Positions 33,563-43,340 are shown, counted from the stretch's first letter. The stretch is DNA of 64,000 nucleotides from Peptoniphilus lacrimalis DSM 7455 (GCF_000378725.1 NZ_KB900368.1:186001-250000); one strand, 5' to 3'. The notes: generated from the letters alone by a model not told the origin. A program made the numbers and translations.

Positions 33563-35601
33563 TTTACCTTAATTCTTTCCTCATTAAAAATCCACCACAA
33601 AATTAAAGGAAATATCAATATAATTAGCAAAAACTTAATAAATAAAGAGCAATTTAGCTCTGCTACTGTTATTACTGTTCCTAAAAAAGTTATCCCTTGG
33701 CTAATGGAGTGCCTTTTAAAATTATATTCCATATTTCTCTTAACTTTTACAATACATCCTATCCCATTCATGTCAAGTTTTTTTCTGATTGTTGCTGGCA
33801 TTTCTATAATATAGTCAAGACAATTGTCATCAGTTAATATTCTTGCAGTAATTGTTTTTTCATTATAAGAAATATCTATTTTATCATTATCCTCTGTCCC
33901 TAAAATCATCATAATATTTGAAGATACTCTGACTATACCATAATTATCATCAGTTTCTGCTGCCCAGCTACACCTTAAAAAAACAAAACTATAGCCTACA
34001 TAAAAACTATAAAATTTATTTTTTATACTTTCCAATACAGACAATTTTATTTCTTCTGTTTGTATTTTCTTGGGTAAAACAAGAAGTTCTATCTTATTAT
34101 TAACTATATTTTCCTGACTTTGACTAATTTTAGAAATCTGCTCATCAGACAATGAAGAGTTGTTATTTACAATATAATAATTGTCGCCAGGGATTTTTTT
34201 ATAATATTTCAAGCATAAATCTTTTACCTCATCATCTAACTGGGCAAGCATCAATTGATATTCTTCTTTTCTTAAGTATTCAAAAGGATAATTGATACAA
34301 GCTAACAATAATTTATAATACCTTGGAATCATTATTCTTTCTAAGGCTACTCCTTCCCTACTTATTCTACCCTTATCTCCATAGTTGGCTTTGTTATAAT
34401 CAATTAACATCTTAAGACCAACATATTTATTATAGACATAAAAATCATAAGTCGATGAATAAGCAAGAAATTTATCATACAAGGCTTGGGAAAAAGAAAT
34501 ATTTGCTATCTTATCAATCTTTGGTACACCAATAGGTAAATCATACTTTTTATATAAGTGAACAACAATAGGCATACCTATAATTCTTTGTTTCCAGTCT
34601 GAAAAATTTTTCTGCAAAACTCCGTTATAAGATAGCAATTCTATAAACCTATTTGTCAGATAAATATTTTTAGAATTTTTTTCATTATTGTTGGGACTAT
34701 TTATTTCTTTACTGTCATATATATGAACTAATTCAATTTGTCCCTTATATGTTGAAATACCATAATTATATGTAGGTATAATTTTATTTAAATTCTCAGG
34801 ATTTTCCTCCTTAAATAATTCCTTATAATCAAGTCCAGCTATGTCCTGTGGCTTATGTATTCTTGCCCTGTTGAGTTTTAAAACTTTATGACTTTTTGCA
34901 TTCCAATCTACTTTTGCCAATGTGCCAATAATATATTCCAAAGAAACAATTAAATTAAATACATTGTCCTCATTATTTTTATCATATAAATTTCTCAACA
35001 AATTATTTATTTCCAGTTGCATGGTGCTTATATTGCATTCTCTATGAATATAATTTGTTAAAGTATTTATATTTGAGGCTTTAAAAACTTGATTAACAAA
35101 AACTTTATTTTTTTCGTGATTGTAAAAAAAATCCTCTACTGTATAAATAACCAAGTCCTTAATAAATTTATAATCATTTAAAGATGAATCTTTATCATCT
35201 GTTGTTCCTATTTCTACAGCACATTCTTTTTCCTTATCGCATCCATGAATATCAAATAAAATTTTTATGTTATTTTCTTTTATATATTTCTTTAAGGCTC
35301 TCTTATATGATGAATTTTCCTCACTGTCAAAATTTGCATCAGATGATGACTGGTTAAGTGCATATATTAAATGACATCCCGTAACTTTTTGCAAATATAG
35401 ACAAATTGAACCTGTAAATAAATCACAATATTTGATTTTCCCATTTCTAAAATGATTTACACTATGAGGTGCAGATAGCATAATTGGAACTTTTCCTTCT
35501 ATAATTTCAAATTCCCTAGAATCTTTACCGTTATAATCATTTGCGGAAAATTTCTTCTCTATTTTTTTTAAGTAATTTATAATTTCTTCTTTTTCAATCA
35601 T
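33559..35601 (-). CDS. N-formylglutamate-amidohydrolase-like multidomain membrane protein
   Basis: A 680-residue protein. Residues 30-230 resemble the FGase/zinc-amidohydrolase fold: MLSAPHSVNH, LFDIHGC and EINNLLR provide likely metal ligands. The middle (about 250-500) is unassigned. Residues about 565-635 (VRVSSNIMMILG, EMPATIRKKLDMNG) look like a double-psi-barrel of the Cdc48-N type; this is inference. A hydrophobic stretch at about 645-670 followed by a basic tail (NEERIKVK) suggests a C-terminal membrane anchor. It overlaps folC by 8 bp and the ATP-grasp gene by 4 bp. I do not know its function; hydrolysing or trimming an amide made by the neighbouring ligases would fit. Confidence 0.65.
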   Translation of the reverse strand: MIEKEEIINYLKKIEKKFSANDYNGKDSREFEIIEGKVPIMLSAPHSVNHFRNGKIKYCDLFTGSICLYLQKVTGCHLIYALNQSSSDANFDSEENSSYKRALKKYIKENNIKILFDIHGCDKEKECAVEIGTTDDKDSSLNDYKFIKDLVIYTVEDFFYNHEKNKVFVNQVFKASNINTLTNYIHRECNISTMQLEINNLLRNLYDKNNEDNVFNLIVSLEYIIGTLAKVDWNAKSHKVLKLNRARIHKPQDIAGLDYKELFKEENPENLNKIIPTYNYGISTYKGQIELVHIYDSKEINSPNNNEKNSKNIYLTNRFIELLSYNGVLQKNFSDWKQRIIGMPIVVHLYKKYDLPIGVPKIDKIANISFSQALYDKFLAYSSTYDFYVYNKYVGLKMLIDYNKANYGDKGRISREGVALERIMIPRYYKLLLACINYPFEYLRKEEYQLMLAQLDDEVKDLCLKYYKKIPGDNYYIVNNNSSLSDEQISKISQSQENIVNNKIELLVLPKKIQTEEIKLSVLESIKNKFYSFYVGYSFVFLRCSWAAETDDNYGIVRVSSNIMMILGTEDNDKIDISYNEKTITARILTDDNCLDYIIEMPATIRKKLDMNGIGCIVKVKRNMEYNFKRHSISQGITFLGTVITVAELNCSLFIKFLLIILIFPLILWWIFNEERIKVK

Positions 35602-36898
35602 AACTAAGCTCGTCCATTTCTTTTAAAATATAAAACTCTTTTATAAGCTGAAGGCTTCCACTTACTAATATTAAATCATCAGGTCTTGCCATGGGACCTA
35701 TATAATTTAGAGCTTCTTTAAGAGATGACTTAGACATTACTTTTTTTACACTAGCTTGTGCTTCTTTTTCTAAAATCTCTATATCTTCATTTGACTTATT
35801 TTCTAAATCAACTAAAATTAAAAGGTCTGCAAGTTCTCCTATTTCTTCTAGCATTTTTTTATGGTCTTTATCCTTTAAAATGCTGGAAACGAGATATAAT
35901 TTATCAAAATAAAATAATTTAAGATTATCTCTAAGTTTTTTTATGCCACCAATATTATGAGCTCCATCTAATAAAATTCTTGGATTTTTACTTACAAGGT
36001 CCATTCTGCCCTTCCATTTAGCATCTTTTATTAATTTTGTTGCCTTGGTAAAATCAAAATCAATAAGAGCTTTTTTTATTAAAATAAAAAGACTATAAAG
36101 GCATAGGATGGCATTTTCTATCTGATATAGTCCAATTTGATCTAGAGAAATTTCGTAGTCTTTTTTTTCTAAATTTAAAATAAATTTTGACCCTTGCAAA
36201 TCAGATTTTAAAATTTTTACACATAAGTCTTTTGAATAATATATACTTGCATTTTTTTTCTTACATTCATCTTGCAAGACTTTTAGGATTTGTTTGTCCT
36301 TATTTGATGTTACAACTATAGCATTTTGGCAAATTATTCCAGCCTTTTCTGAAGAGATTTCTTCAATAGTATTTCCTAAGTATTGCATATGGTCATAAGA
36401 GATTGATGTAATTATAGATATTAATTTATTTTCAGCTTTAATAATATTTGTGGAATCACAACGTCCACCCATTCCAACCTCTAAAACTACAAGTTGGCAA
36501 TTTTTTCTTTTGAAGTAAATAAAAGCAATTGTTGTCAAAAATTCAAACTTATTAAGTTCTCCATATCGGTCAAGTATTAACTTTTCTTTTTCTAAGATTT
36601 CTTCACCAATGCTTAGAAATTCACTCTGAGAAATTCGTAAATCTCCTACAACAATTCTATCCCTATATGAAGTAAGCCCAGGTGAGGTATATAACCCCAC
36701 CTTGAACTTAGATTTTAAAATTTCATATAAAAAATAGGATGTGGAACCCTTGCCGTTTGTTCCTGCAATATGAATAAATTTCATAGAATCACAAGGATTA
36801 TCAAAATGCTCAAGAATTTTTATCATTCTGATGTTTCCCTTAGACTTAAATTTACCTACCCTATTTTCTATGTTATCAATGAGCTTTTTATATATCAT
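35594..36898 (-). CDS. folC: Folylpolyglutamate synthase / dihydrofolate synthase
   Basis: A 434-residue Mur-ligase-family enzyme adding glutamate to (dihydro)pteroate and folates. Canonical motifs: GTNGKGST at 46-53, SPGLTSYRDRI, EVGMGGRCDSTNI, SYDHMQYLG and LDGAHNIGG. These contrast with the degenerate paralogue at 31402-32709. The start overlaps the valS stop (ATGA). valS-folC order is common in Firmicutes, which places this gene under the valS T-box. Confidence 0.95.
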   Translation of the reverse strand: MIYKKLIDNIENRVGKFKSKGNIRMIKILEHFDNPCDSMKFIHIAGTNGKGSTSYFLYEILKSKFKVGLYTSPGLTSYRDRIVVGDLRISQSEFLSIGEEILEKEKLILDRYGELNKFEFLTTIAFIYFKRKNCQLVVLEVGMGGRCDSTNIIKAENKLISIITSISYDHMQYLGNTIEEISSEKAGIICQNAIVVTSNKDKQILKVLQDECKKKNASIYYSKDLCVKILKSDLQGSKFILNLEKKDYEISLDQIGLYQIENAILCLYSLFILIKKALIDFDFTKATKLIKDAKWKGRMDLVSKNPRILLDGAHNIGGIKKLRDNLKLFYFDKLYLVSSILKDKDHKKMLEEIGELADLLILVDLENKSNEDIEILEKEAQASVKKVMSKSSLKEALNYIGPMARPDDLILVSGSLQLIKEFYILKEMDELSYD

Positions 36899-39534
36899 CT
36901 ATTTTTAATCTGTCCTATATTTTCCTCAATTTTCTTAATTATTTGTGAATATTTTTCAATCTTAGCTTTTTCTTCATCAACTAATTTTTGAGGTGCTTTT
37001 TCAACAAAGCCCTTATTATTTAACTTTCCTTGTGCCCTTTTCATTTCAGATTGAGCATCCTTTAATTCTTTTTCTAGTCTTTGAAGCTCCTTATCAAAAT
37101 CTATCAAATCTTTTAAAGGTAGTAAAATTTCTGCCTTGTCAAGTACTATAGTAACCTGATCCTTATTTTTTAAACTTTCATCGTTTGTAACAGTAATAGA
37201 TTTTGCATAGGCAAGGTTTATAAGTTGACCTTGATTTCTTTGGAAAATATCTCTTATCTTTTCATCCTTAGTGAAAATTATAGTGTTAGCCTTTCTTGAA
37301 TTTTCAATATTCATATTAGACCTTGTGTTTCTGATATTTTTGATTGCATTTTCAATATATTCAATCGCATCTTCTTCAGCTTGGAAATTAAATTCTTCCT
37401 TATATTTTGGCCAATCAGCAACAATCAAAGCAGATTTTCTTTGAGGCAGGGTTTGCCAAATTTCTTCTGTTATAAAAGGCATGAAAGGATGAAGAAGTTT
37501 TAAAATATTTTCCAAAACAAATAATAAAACTTTTTGTGTATTTGTCTTTTGACCTTCAGAATATAAAACAGGCTTAACCATTTCTATATACCAGTCGCAG
37601 AAATCTGACCAAATAAAGTCATAAATATCTGCAGCAGCAAGTCCAATTTCATACTTGTCAATTTTTTCAGTTATTGATTTTATGGTCTTTTCTAATTTAG
37701 AAATTATCCACTTATCTTGATCTTGAAGTTCATCTATAAGAAAATTAGAATCAGAAATATCATCAGATAAATTCATCATTATAAATCTTGTAGCATTCCA
37801 AAGCTTGTTGGCAAAATTTCTTGATGATTCAACACGCTTTATATAAAATCTCATGTCATTTCCTGGAGTATTTCCTGTAACTAAAGTAAATCTAAGTGCA
37901 TCTGCACCATATTCGTCAATAATATCAAGTGGGTCTATGCCGTTACCTAAAGATTTTGACATTTTTCTTCCCAATTCATCTCTAACAAGACCATTTAAAA
38001 GTACATCTTTAAAGGGTAGTTGTCCCATTTGTTCAAGAGAAGAAAATACCATTCTTATAACCCAGAAGAAAATAATATCGTAGCCAGTTACCAAAACATC
38101 TGTTGGGAAGAAATAATCTAAATCTTCAGTTTTTTGGGGCCAGCCTAGGGTTGAAAATGGCCACAAAGCAGATGAAAACCATGTATCAAGTGTATCTTCA
38201 TCTTGAGTGAAAGTTTTTTTATTATACTCTTCTTTTCCGTTTGGATCTTCTAAGGAAACTATATAATTTCCATCTTGATCATACCACACAGGAAGTCTGT
38301 GTCCCCACCAAAGTTGTCTTGAAATATTCCAATCACGAATATTTAAAAGCCAATTTTCATAAATTTTTCCAAATCTTTGAGGAACAATATTCAATTCACC
38401 ATTTCTATAAGCTTCAAGAGCAGGTTTTGCTAGTGGTTCCATTTTTACAAACCATTGCTTAGAAATTAATGGTTCAATAACACTATTACATCTTGAGCAA
38501 TGACCAACTGCATTGTGGTGCTTTTTCTTGCCTATATAAAATCCCTTTTCTTTAAAATCTTCAATTATTTTTTCCCTAGCAGCAAATCTTTCCATGCCGC
38601 TATATTTTCCAGCATTTTCATTTAAATGACCATCATCTGTCATAATTTTTAACTGACCAAGTTCATGTCTTTTACCAACTTCAAAATCGTTGGGGTCATG
38701 GGATGGAGTAATTTTTACAGCCCCTGAACCAAATTCCATATCAACATATTCATCTGCTATTATTGGAATCAACCTGTCATCCATTACTGGAATTTTTACT
38801 TTTTTACCAATCAAATCCTTATATCTATCATCATTGGGATTTACAGCTATTGCCAAGTCCCCAGGAATTGTTTCTGGTCTTGTAGTGGCAATTTCTATTC
38901 CGCCTTTTCCATCTTCAAAAGGATAAGTGAAATACCAAATTTCTCCATCATGTTCAATATGGTCAACTTCAGCATCAGAAATAGAAGTCTTGCATGACGG
39001 ACACCAATTAATAATTCTTGAACCACGATATATTAAACCTTTATTATATAGTTCAACAAAAACTTGACCTACAGCCCTAGACAAAGTTTCATCAAGAGTA
39101 AATCTTTCACGAGTCCAATCGCAAGATGCACCCAATTTTCTGAATTGTTTTTTTATGTTTCCGCCATATTCATGAGTCCAAGCCCAAGCTTCATCTAAAA
39201 ATTTTTCTCTGCCTAAATCCTCTTTTTCCTTGCCTTCTGATCTAATTTTTGCAACAACTTTAGCCTCAGTAGAAATTGATGCGTGGTCTGTTCCTGGAAG
39301 CCAAAGGGCACTATAACCTTGCATTCTTTTTGCACGAATCAATATATCTTGAATTGTTCCATTTAAAGCATGCCCCATATGAAGATTTCCTGTTACATTT
39401 GGCGGTGGCATAACAATAGAATAAGGTTTTTTATCCTTATCAACTTCAGCCACAAAGTAATCATTTTTCATCCAATAATCATAAATATTTTCTTCAAAAT
39501 CCTTAGGATTGTAAACTTTACTTAATTCTTTCAT
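36895..39534 (-). CDS. valS: Valyl-tRNA synthetase
   Basis: A 879-residue class Ia synthetase. HIGH-type motif in PPPNVTGNLHMGHA, editing domain in the middle (GTDHASISTEAKV ... ), KMSKS at KMSKSLGNGIDP, and the C-terminal coiled coil (LQRLEKELKDAQSEMKRAQG) typical of ValRS. The ATG at 39534 is preceded by AAAGGAG; a longer frame upstream to 39591 reads through the T-box terminator and antiterminator and is not coding. First gene of a five-gene, fully overlapping operon. Confidence 0.97.
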   Translation of the reverse strand: MKELSKVYNPKDFEENIYDYWMKNDYFVAEVDKDKKPYSIVMPPPNVTGNLHMGHALNGTIQDILIRAKRMQGYSALWLPGTDHASISTEAKVVAKIRSEGKEKEDLGREKFLDEAWAWTHEYGGNIKKQFRKLGASCDWTRERFTLDETLSRAVGQVFVELYNKGLIYRGSRIINWCPSCKTSISDAEVDHIEHDGEIWYFTYPFEDGKGGIEIATTRPETIPGDLAIAVNPNDDRYKDLIGKKVKIPVMDDRLIPIIADEYVDMEFGSGAVKITPSHDPNDFEVGKRHELGQLKIMTDDGHLNENAGKYSGMERFAAREKIIEDFKEKGFYIGKKKHHNAVGHCSRCNSVIEPLISKQWFVKMEPLAKPALEAYRNGELNIVPQRFGKIYENWLLNIRDWNISRQLWWGHRLPVWYDQDGNYIVSLEDPNGKEEYNKKTFTQDEDTLDTWFSSALWPFSTLGWPQKTEDLDYFFPTDVLVTGYDIIFFWVIRMVFSSLEQMGQLPFKDVLLNGLVRDELGRKMSKSLGNGIDPLDIIDEYGADALRFTLVTGNTPGNDMRFYIKRVESSRNFANKLWNATRFIMMNLSDDISDSNFLIDELQDQDKWIISKLEKTIKSITEKIDKYEIGLAAADIYDFIWSDFCDWYIEMVKPVLYSEGQKTNTQKVLLFVLENILKLLHPFMPFITEEIWQTLPQRKSALIVADWPKYKEEFNFQAEEDAIEYIENAIKNIRNTRSNMNIENSRKANTIIFTKDEKIRDIFQRNQGQLINLAYAKSITVTNDESLKNKDQVTIVLDKAEILLPLKDLIDFDKELQRLEKELKDAQSEMKRAQGKLNNKGFVEKAPQKLVDEEKAKIEKYSQIIKKIEENIGQIKNR

Positions 39535-39544
39535 AATTCTCCTT

Positions 39545-39775
39545 TCAATAAAAAAAGTCCTTCGCCCTAAGGACGAAAGACGCGGTACCACCTTAATTTT
39601 TATTTATTATATAAATAAACTCTCAAAATTTATAACGCTAAATGCGTGATAGACTACTTAATTTCACCTATCAAGACAAAAAAGCTACAATTAAAAAATT
39701 TCTTTGACAATTTTCACCATCCATGTCTCTCTAAAAAAGAAAAATTCCAACCCTCTTTTTTATAGTCTTATTAAA
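39545..39775 (-). ncRNA. T-box leader (tRNA-Val-sensing) of the valS operon
   Basis: Minus strand carries the invariant T-box AAGGTGGTACCGCG (39581-39594), the element whose bulge pairs with the uncharged tRNA 3' end. Upstream is a structured stem I region with GACTA / TAGTC at its base and a GGATGGTGAAAATT-type distal arm. Downstream is an intrinsic terminator at 39550-39575 (stem GTCCTT / AAGGAC, then seven Ts). Position before valS makes valine the expected specificity; the specifier codon could not be fixed by eye (a GTA just before the basal stem is one candidate). Confidence 0.93.
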
Positions 39776-39791
39776 TTAAAAACTTAAAAAT

Positions 39792-39819
39792 ATTATATTA
39801 TAATATATGTTTTTGTCAA
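39792..39819 (-). promoter_or_regulatory. Promoter of the valS T-box operon
   Basis: TTGACA (39814-39819, minus) and TATAAT (39792-39797, minus), 16-bp spacer; a second overlapping TATAAT lies at 39797-39802. The rest of the gap up to the trpS stop (39820-39992) shows nothing beyond a weak AT-rich hairpin near 39945-39975. Confidence 0.75.
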
Positions 39820-39992
39820 ACATTAATTAAATAAATAATGATTTAAAAAAACTTTTCATACACTATAAGAAAAAAATCCCTTTTATTCCCATAGAAAAAG
39901 TTACACTTACCCTAGTTGGATTTTTTGAAAATACCACCAAAAATAAAAATACAGATGATATTTTTATAAAAATTAACCTAAATTATAAAATT

Positions 39993-40982
39993 TTATCTTT
40001 CTATAAAACCAACTTTTTTGTAAACTTTTCTCAAAGTTTTATTTGCAAGATATGAGGCTTTTTCAGCTCCTTCTCTGTAGACTTTTTCAAGATATGACTT
40101 ATCTTCTCTTATATCTTTAAATCTCTGTCTGATAGGTCTTAAAGAATCCACAACAAGTTCAGCTAATTCATCTTTAAATACCCCATAACCTTGATCTTTA
40201 TACTTTTCCACAATTTCATCAGCTTTTAAGTTAGAAAAAGATGCGTAAATATCTATTAAATTTTTAAGCCCCTTTTGTTCATCACAATATCTGAAAGTGC
40301 CGAGAGAATCTGTTACAGCTTTTTTAATTTTCTTTCTTGTTTGATTTTCATCTTCTATTAGTAGTATAAAACCATCTTTATTTGCATCAGACTTTGACAT
40401 TTTTGAAGTTGGATCTTGCAAAGACATTATTCTACCTCCAACTTTTGCAGGAAGTATTTCAGGAACTGTAAAAGTTTCAGAATATCTGTGATTAAATCTT
40501 TGTGCAATATCTCTTGTAATTTCAAGATGTTGTCTTTGGTCTTCACCTACTGGTACATAGGAAGTTTGATATAATAAAATATCAGCAGCCATAAGAACAG
40601 GATAATTTAAAAGACCAGCTTGAACTTCTTTTACTTTTTGAGATTTTGACTTAAATTGAGTCATCCTTTGAAGTTGACCAAGACCTGTCATTGTATTTAA
40701 AACCCATGCAAGTTCAGTATGAGCCGGAACATGAGATTGAATATATATTATTGATTTTTCAGGGTCAAGTCCACAAGCTAGATATAAAGCAATTAAATCT
40801 AAGGTATTTTTTCTCAAATCCTTTGGCACTTGGGCGACAGTTATGGCATGAAGATCGGCTATGCAATAAAGACATAAATAATCATCTTGCAGACCCATAA
40901 AATTTCTCAAAGCTCCAATATAATTACCTATAGTAAGTTGACCAGATGGCTGAATACCACTATATACAATTTTTTTATCCAT
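39993..40982 (-). CDS. trpS: Tryptophanyl-tRNA synthetase
   Basis: A 329-residue class Ic synthetase. The HIGH-type motif is TIGNYIGAL, the tryptophan-pocket region is YPVLMAADILLYQTSYVPVG, and the KMSKS loop is KMSKSDAN. Full length. Overlaps the preceding CPBP gene by 8 bp; no T-box precedes it, so it depends on the mtaD-CPBP-trpS transcript. Confidence 0.97.
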   Translation of the reverse strand: MDKKIVYSGIQPSGQLTIGNYIGALRNFMGLQDDYLCLYCIADLHAITVAQVPKDLRKNTLDLIALYLACGLDPEKSIIYIQSHVPAHTELAWVLNTMTGLGQLQRMTQFKSKSQKVKEVQAGLLNYPVLMAADILLYQTSYVPVGEDQRQHLEITRDIAQRFNHRYSETFTVPEILPAKVGGRIMSLQDPTSKMSKSDANKDGFILLIEDENQTRKKIKKAVTDSLGTFRYCDEQKGLKNLIDIYASFSNLKADEIVEKYKDQGYGVFKDELAELVVDSLRPIRQRFKDIREDKSYLEKVYREGAEKASYLANKTLRKVYKKVGFIER

Positions 40983-41829
40983 TTTCTATTCCTCTTTTCT
41001 TATAAAAATAAAAATATAAAATACTTACAAACAAAATAATACAAACAAGAAAAGTCCCTTCAGGTCCATAAATTCCTCCAAGAGCCTTTTTATTTATAAA
41101 ATTAAAAGTAAAAAGATGCTTCATATCCCCGAGGCCCGAAACAGGCAGTCCATAAACTATACCCATTGTAAAATTCCATGCACTGTGAGCCCCACAGGTG
41201 AAAAGCAAATTTTCAGTTTTTAATAGCATTATTCCATATAAAATACCAACAAGCATAGTGTTTGTAGTGGAAACAAGTGTTACGCCAGGGTTTGCCAAAT
41301 GAAGAAGACCAAATAAGATTGCAGGGACAAACAAGGCAATTTTTGTAGAAAACTTTTCTGATAGATATTTCATTAAAAGTCCTCTAACTAAAAATTCTTC
41401 ACTTGTTGATTGGATAATAAATCCAATTAAATACAAAATAAAATAAATATTTAATATATCTTTATTTACAGATTTAAAAGATACATTAGCTAGGGCTAAG
41501 TTAATTATTAGGAAAATACTTATCTGAATAAAGCCCAATAAAAATCCTTTGGAAAAATAAGCAAAAGATTTTTCTTTTTTTATCCAAACATAGGCTAATG
41601 ATTTTTTCCAAATAAATTTAAGAAAAATTAAGCCTGCCAAAAGCTCACCAAGAGTTGATAACAATAAAATAATCATTTTATTTTCTAATAATATCTTTTC
41701 ATTTGTAAAAAGCTTAAAAGCAGAGGAAAAAACTAAAGAAAAAACTCTTGTCAATAAAATTATCAGTACAAATATAATGATAAAAGAACCTATAAAGCTA
41801 AAAATTCCTTTTTTATTTATTTTTCTCAT
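40975..41829 (-). CDS. CPBP family intramembrane metalloprotease
   Basis: A 284-residue membrane protein with about eight hydrophobic segments and the motifs EEFLVRGLLM, LLFGLLHLANPG-type His segment and HSAWNF. Distinct from the paralogue at 155-1081 in having the classic EExxxRG. Substrate unknown. Overlaps the mtaD-like gene (4 bp) and trpS (8 bp); the pairing with a housekeeping synthetase probably reflects shared transcription rather than shared function. Confidence 0.85.
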   Translation of the reverse strand: MRKINKKGIFSFIGSFIIIFVLIILLTRVFSLVFSSAFKLFTNEKILLENKMIILLLSTLGELLAGLIFLKFIWKKSLAYVWIKKEKSFAYFSKGFLLGFIQISIFLIINLALANVSFKSVNKDILNIYFILYLIGFIIQSTSEEFLVRGLLMKYLSEKFSTKIALFVPAILFGLLHLANPGVTLVSTTNTMLVGILYGIMLLKTENLLFTCGAHSAWNFTMGIVYGLPVSGLGDMKHLFTFNFINKKALGGIYGPEGTFLVCIILFVSILYFYFYKKRGIENG

Positions 41830-43106
41830 CTTTTAACCAATTCTTCAAAGTGTCTATTAACTTCGAATTTAATCCTTTCTTCATCAAGATTTACAAGCTC
41901 TCTATTTCTCATAACAAACTTGCCATCACAAAGTACATCCCTAACATCCTCAGCAGTTGCAGAATAAACAAGAGCATTAATCAAATTATTTTTGGGAGTA
42001 AAATTAGATGATTTTAAATTAAAAATTGTCAAATCAGCTAAATAATCTTCTTTGATTAAACCAGCTTTTGAAATTCCCAATGCCCTTTGTCCATTAATTG
42101 TAGCCATTTTTAAAATTTCAATAGCTTTAACGGCTTGTTCATCCATTTCACGAGCCTTATTTACAATAGCCCCAATGTGCATATCTTGTAGTAAATTTTG
42201 ACTGTTATTAGAAGAATCACCATCAGTTCCAATACCCATAATAATATTATTTTTAAGTAGCTTTTCAACAGGTGTAAAACCACTAGCAAGCTTCAAATTT
42301 GATGTTGGGTTGTAAATGGGATAAAATTTTTTATCCTTAATCAATGAAATTTCCTCATCTGTAATATGAACACAATGAGCGGCAATCACATGATTATCCA
42401 AAAGTCCCAAAGAATTTACATAGGAAATTGGTGTCATGCCATGTTCTTTTAAAGAATTTTCCACTTCACCTTTTGTTTCAGAAAGATGTATATTTATTAT
42501 TCCATCAAGATCTTTAGACAAATCAGAAATTTCTCTTAAAAAATTTTCGCTGCAAGTATAAATTGCATGAGGTGCAGGTACAACCTTAATCCTTCCATTA
42601 GCCTTATTGTGATAATTATTATACAATTCTCTAACTGATTTTAGCTTTTCTTTTCCTTTTCCATCATTATCTGTTAGACCTCTTGTCAGAGTTCCTCTTA
42701 TGCCTGATATTATTGTTGCATCACAAACCCTATCCATTTCATAATACATATCACAAAAATTTGTAACACCTGATTTTATATTTTCACAAATAGATAAAAG
42801 AGATGACCAATAAATATCATCAGCAGTAAGCTTATTTTCAATAGGCCAAATTTCATTTTCCAGCCAATCCATAAGTTTTAAATCATCAGCATAATTTCTA
42901 AAATATGACATACCAAGATGAGTATGACCATTTACAAAACCAGGAGTCATAAGTAAAAAGTTTCCGTCAATGACCTCGCTTGCCTTTATTTGGAGGTTAT
43001 TTCCGATTTTTTTTATTAAATTTCCCTCAATAAAAATATCGGCACCTTCAATAATTTTTTCATTTTCTAAATCTAAATAATTAATATTTTTATATAAAAT
43101 GCTCAT
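41826..43106 (-). CDS. MtaD-like amidohydrolase (5-methylthioadenosine / S-adenosylhomocysteine deaminase family)
   Basis: A 426-residue amidohydrolase-superfamily enzyme. Metal ligands in NGHTHLGMSYFRN, HLSETKGEVE, AAHCVHITDEE and GTDGDSSNN fit the SsnA/MtaD deaminase group, which deaminates adenosine-type compounds such as S-adenosylhomocysteine; the exact substrate is inferred. Preceded by GGTGAT. First gene of the mtaD-CPBP-trpS operon. Confidence 0.88.
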   Translation of the reverse strand: MSILYKNINYLDLENEKIIEGADIFIEGNLIKKIGNNLQIKASEVIDGNFLLMTPGFVNGHTHLGMSYFRNYADDLKLMDWLENEIWPIENKLTADDIYWSSLLSICENIKSGVTNFCDMYYEMDRVCDATIISGIRGTLTRGLTDNDGKGKEKLKSVRELYNNYHNKANGRIKVVPAPHAIYTCSENFLREISDLSKDLDGIINIHLSETKGEVENSLKEHGMTPISYVNSLGLLDNHVIAAHCVHITDEEISLIKDKKFYPIYNPTSNLKLASGFTPVEKLLKNNIIMGIGTDGDSSNNSQNLLQDMHIGAIVNKAREMDEQAVKAIEILKMATINGQRALGISKAGLIKEDYLADLTIFNLKSSNFTPKNNLINALVYSATAEDVRDVLCDGKFVMRNRELVNLDEERIKFEVNRHFEELVKR

Positions 43107-43310
43107 TAAATCACCAAAAATATTATAACATGAAAAATTCCCCTATTCATAGAGAATAAGAGAATTTTATAATAATTCAAAATATAAAGGATAGACTATA
43201 GATTTATTTTTTTCTGTAAACTTAATAAACTTAGCTATTACTTAATAGTTATTTTGAAAAAAGTACAAAATTTTTATATTAATTTAATCAAATGTTAGCG
43301 TAAATTTAGA

Positions 43311-43340
43311 AAAAAAAATCTCGCAATAAATGCGAGATTA
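43311..43340 (-). terminator. Terminator overlapping the stop codon of the 184-residue gene
   Basis: ATCTCGCA / TGCGAGAT perfect 8-bp stem (43318-43338) followed by eight Ts on the minus strand; the TAA stop is part of the hairpin. Confidence 0.85.

Noticed and set aside
39535-39591. Nineteen-residue N-terminal extension of valS
   Set aside because: It reads through the T-box antiterminator and terminator; the ATG at 39534 has a good Shine-Dalgarno and matches the family start.
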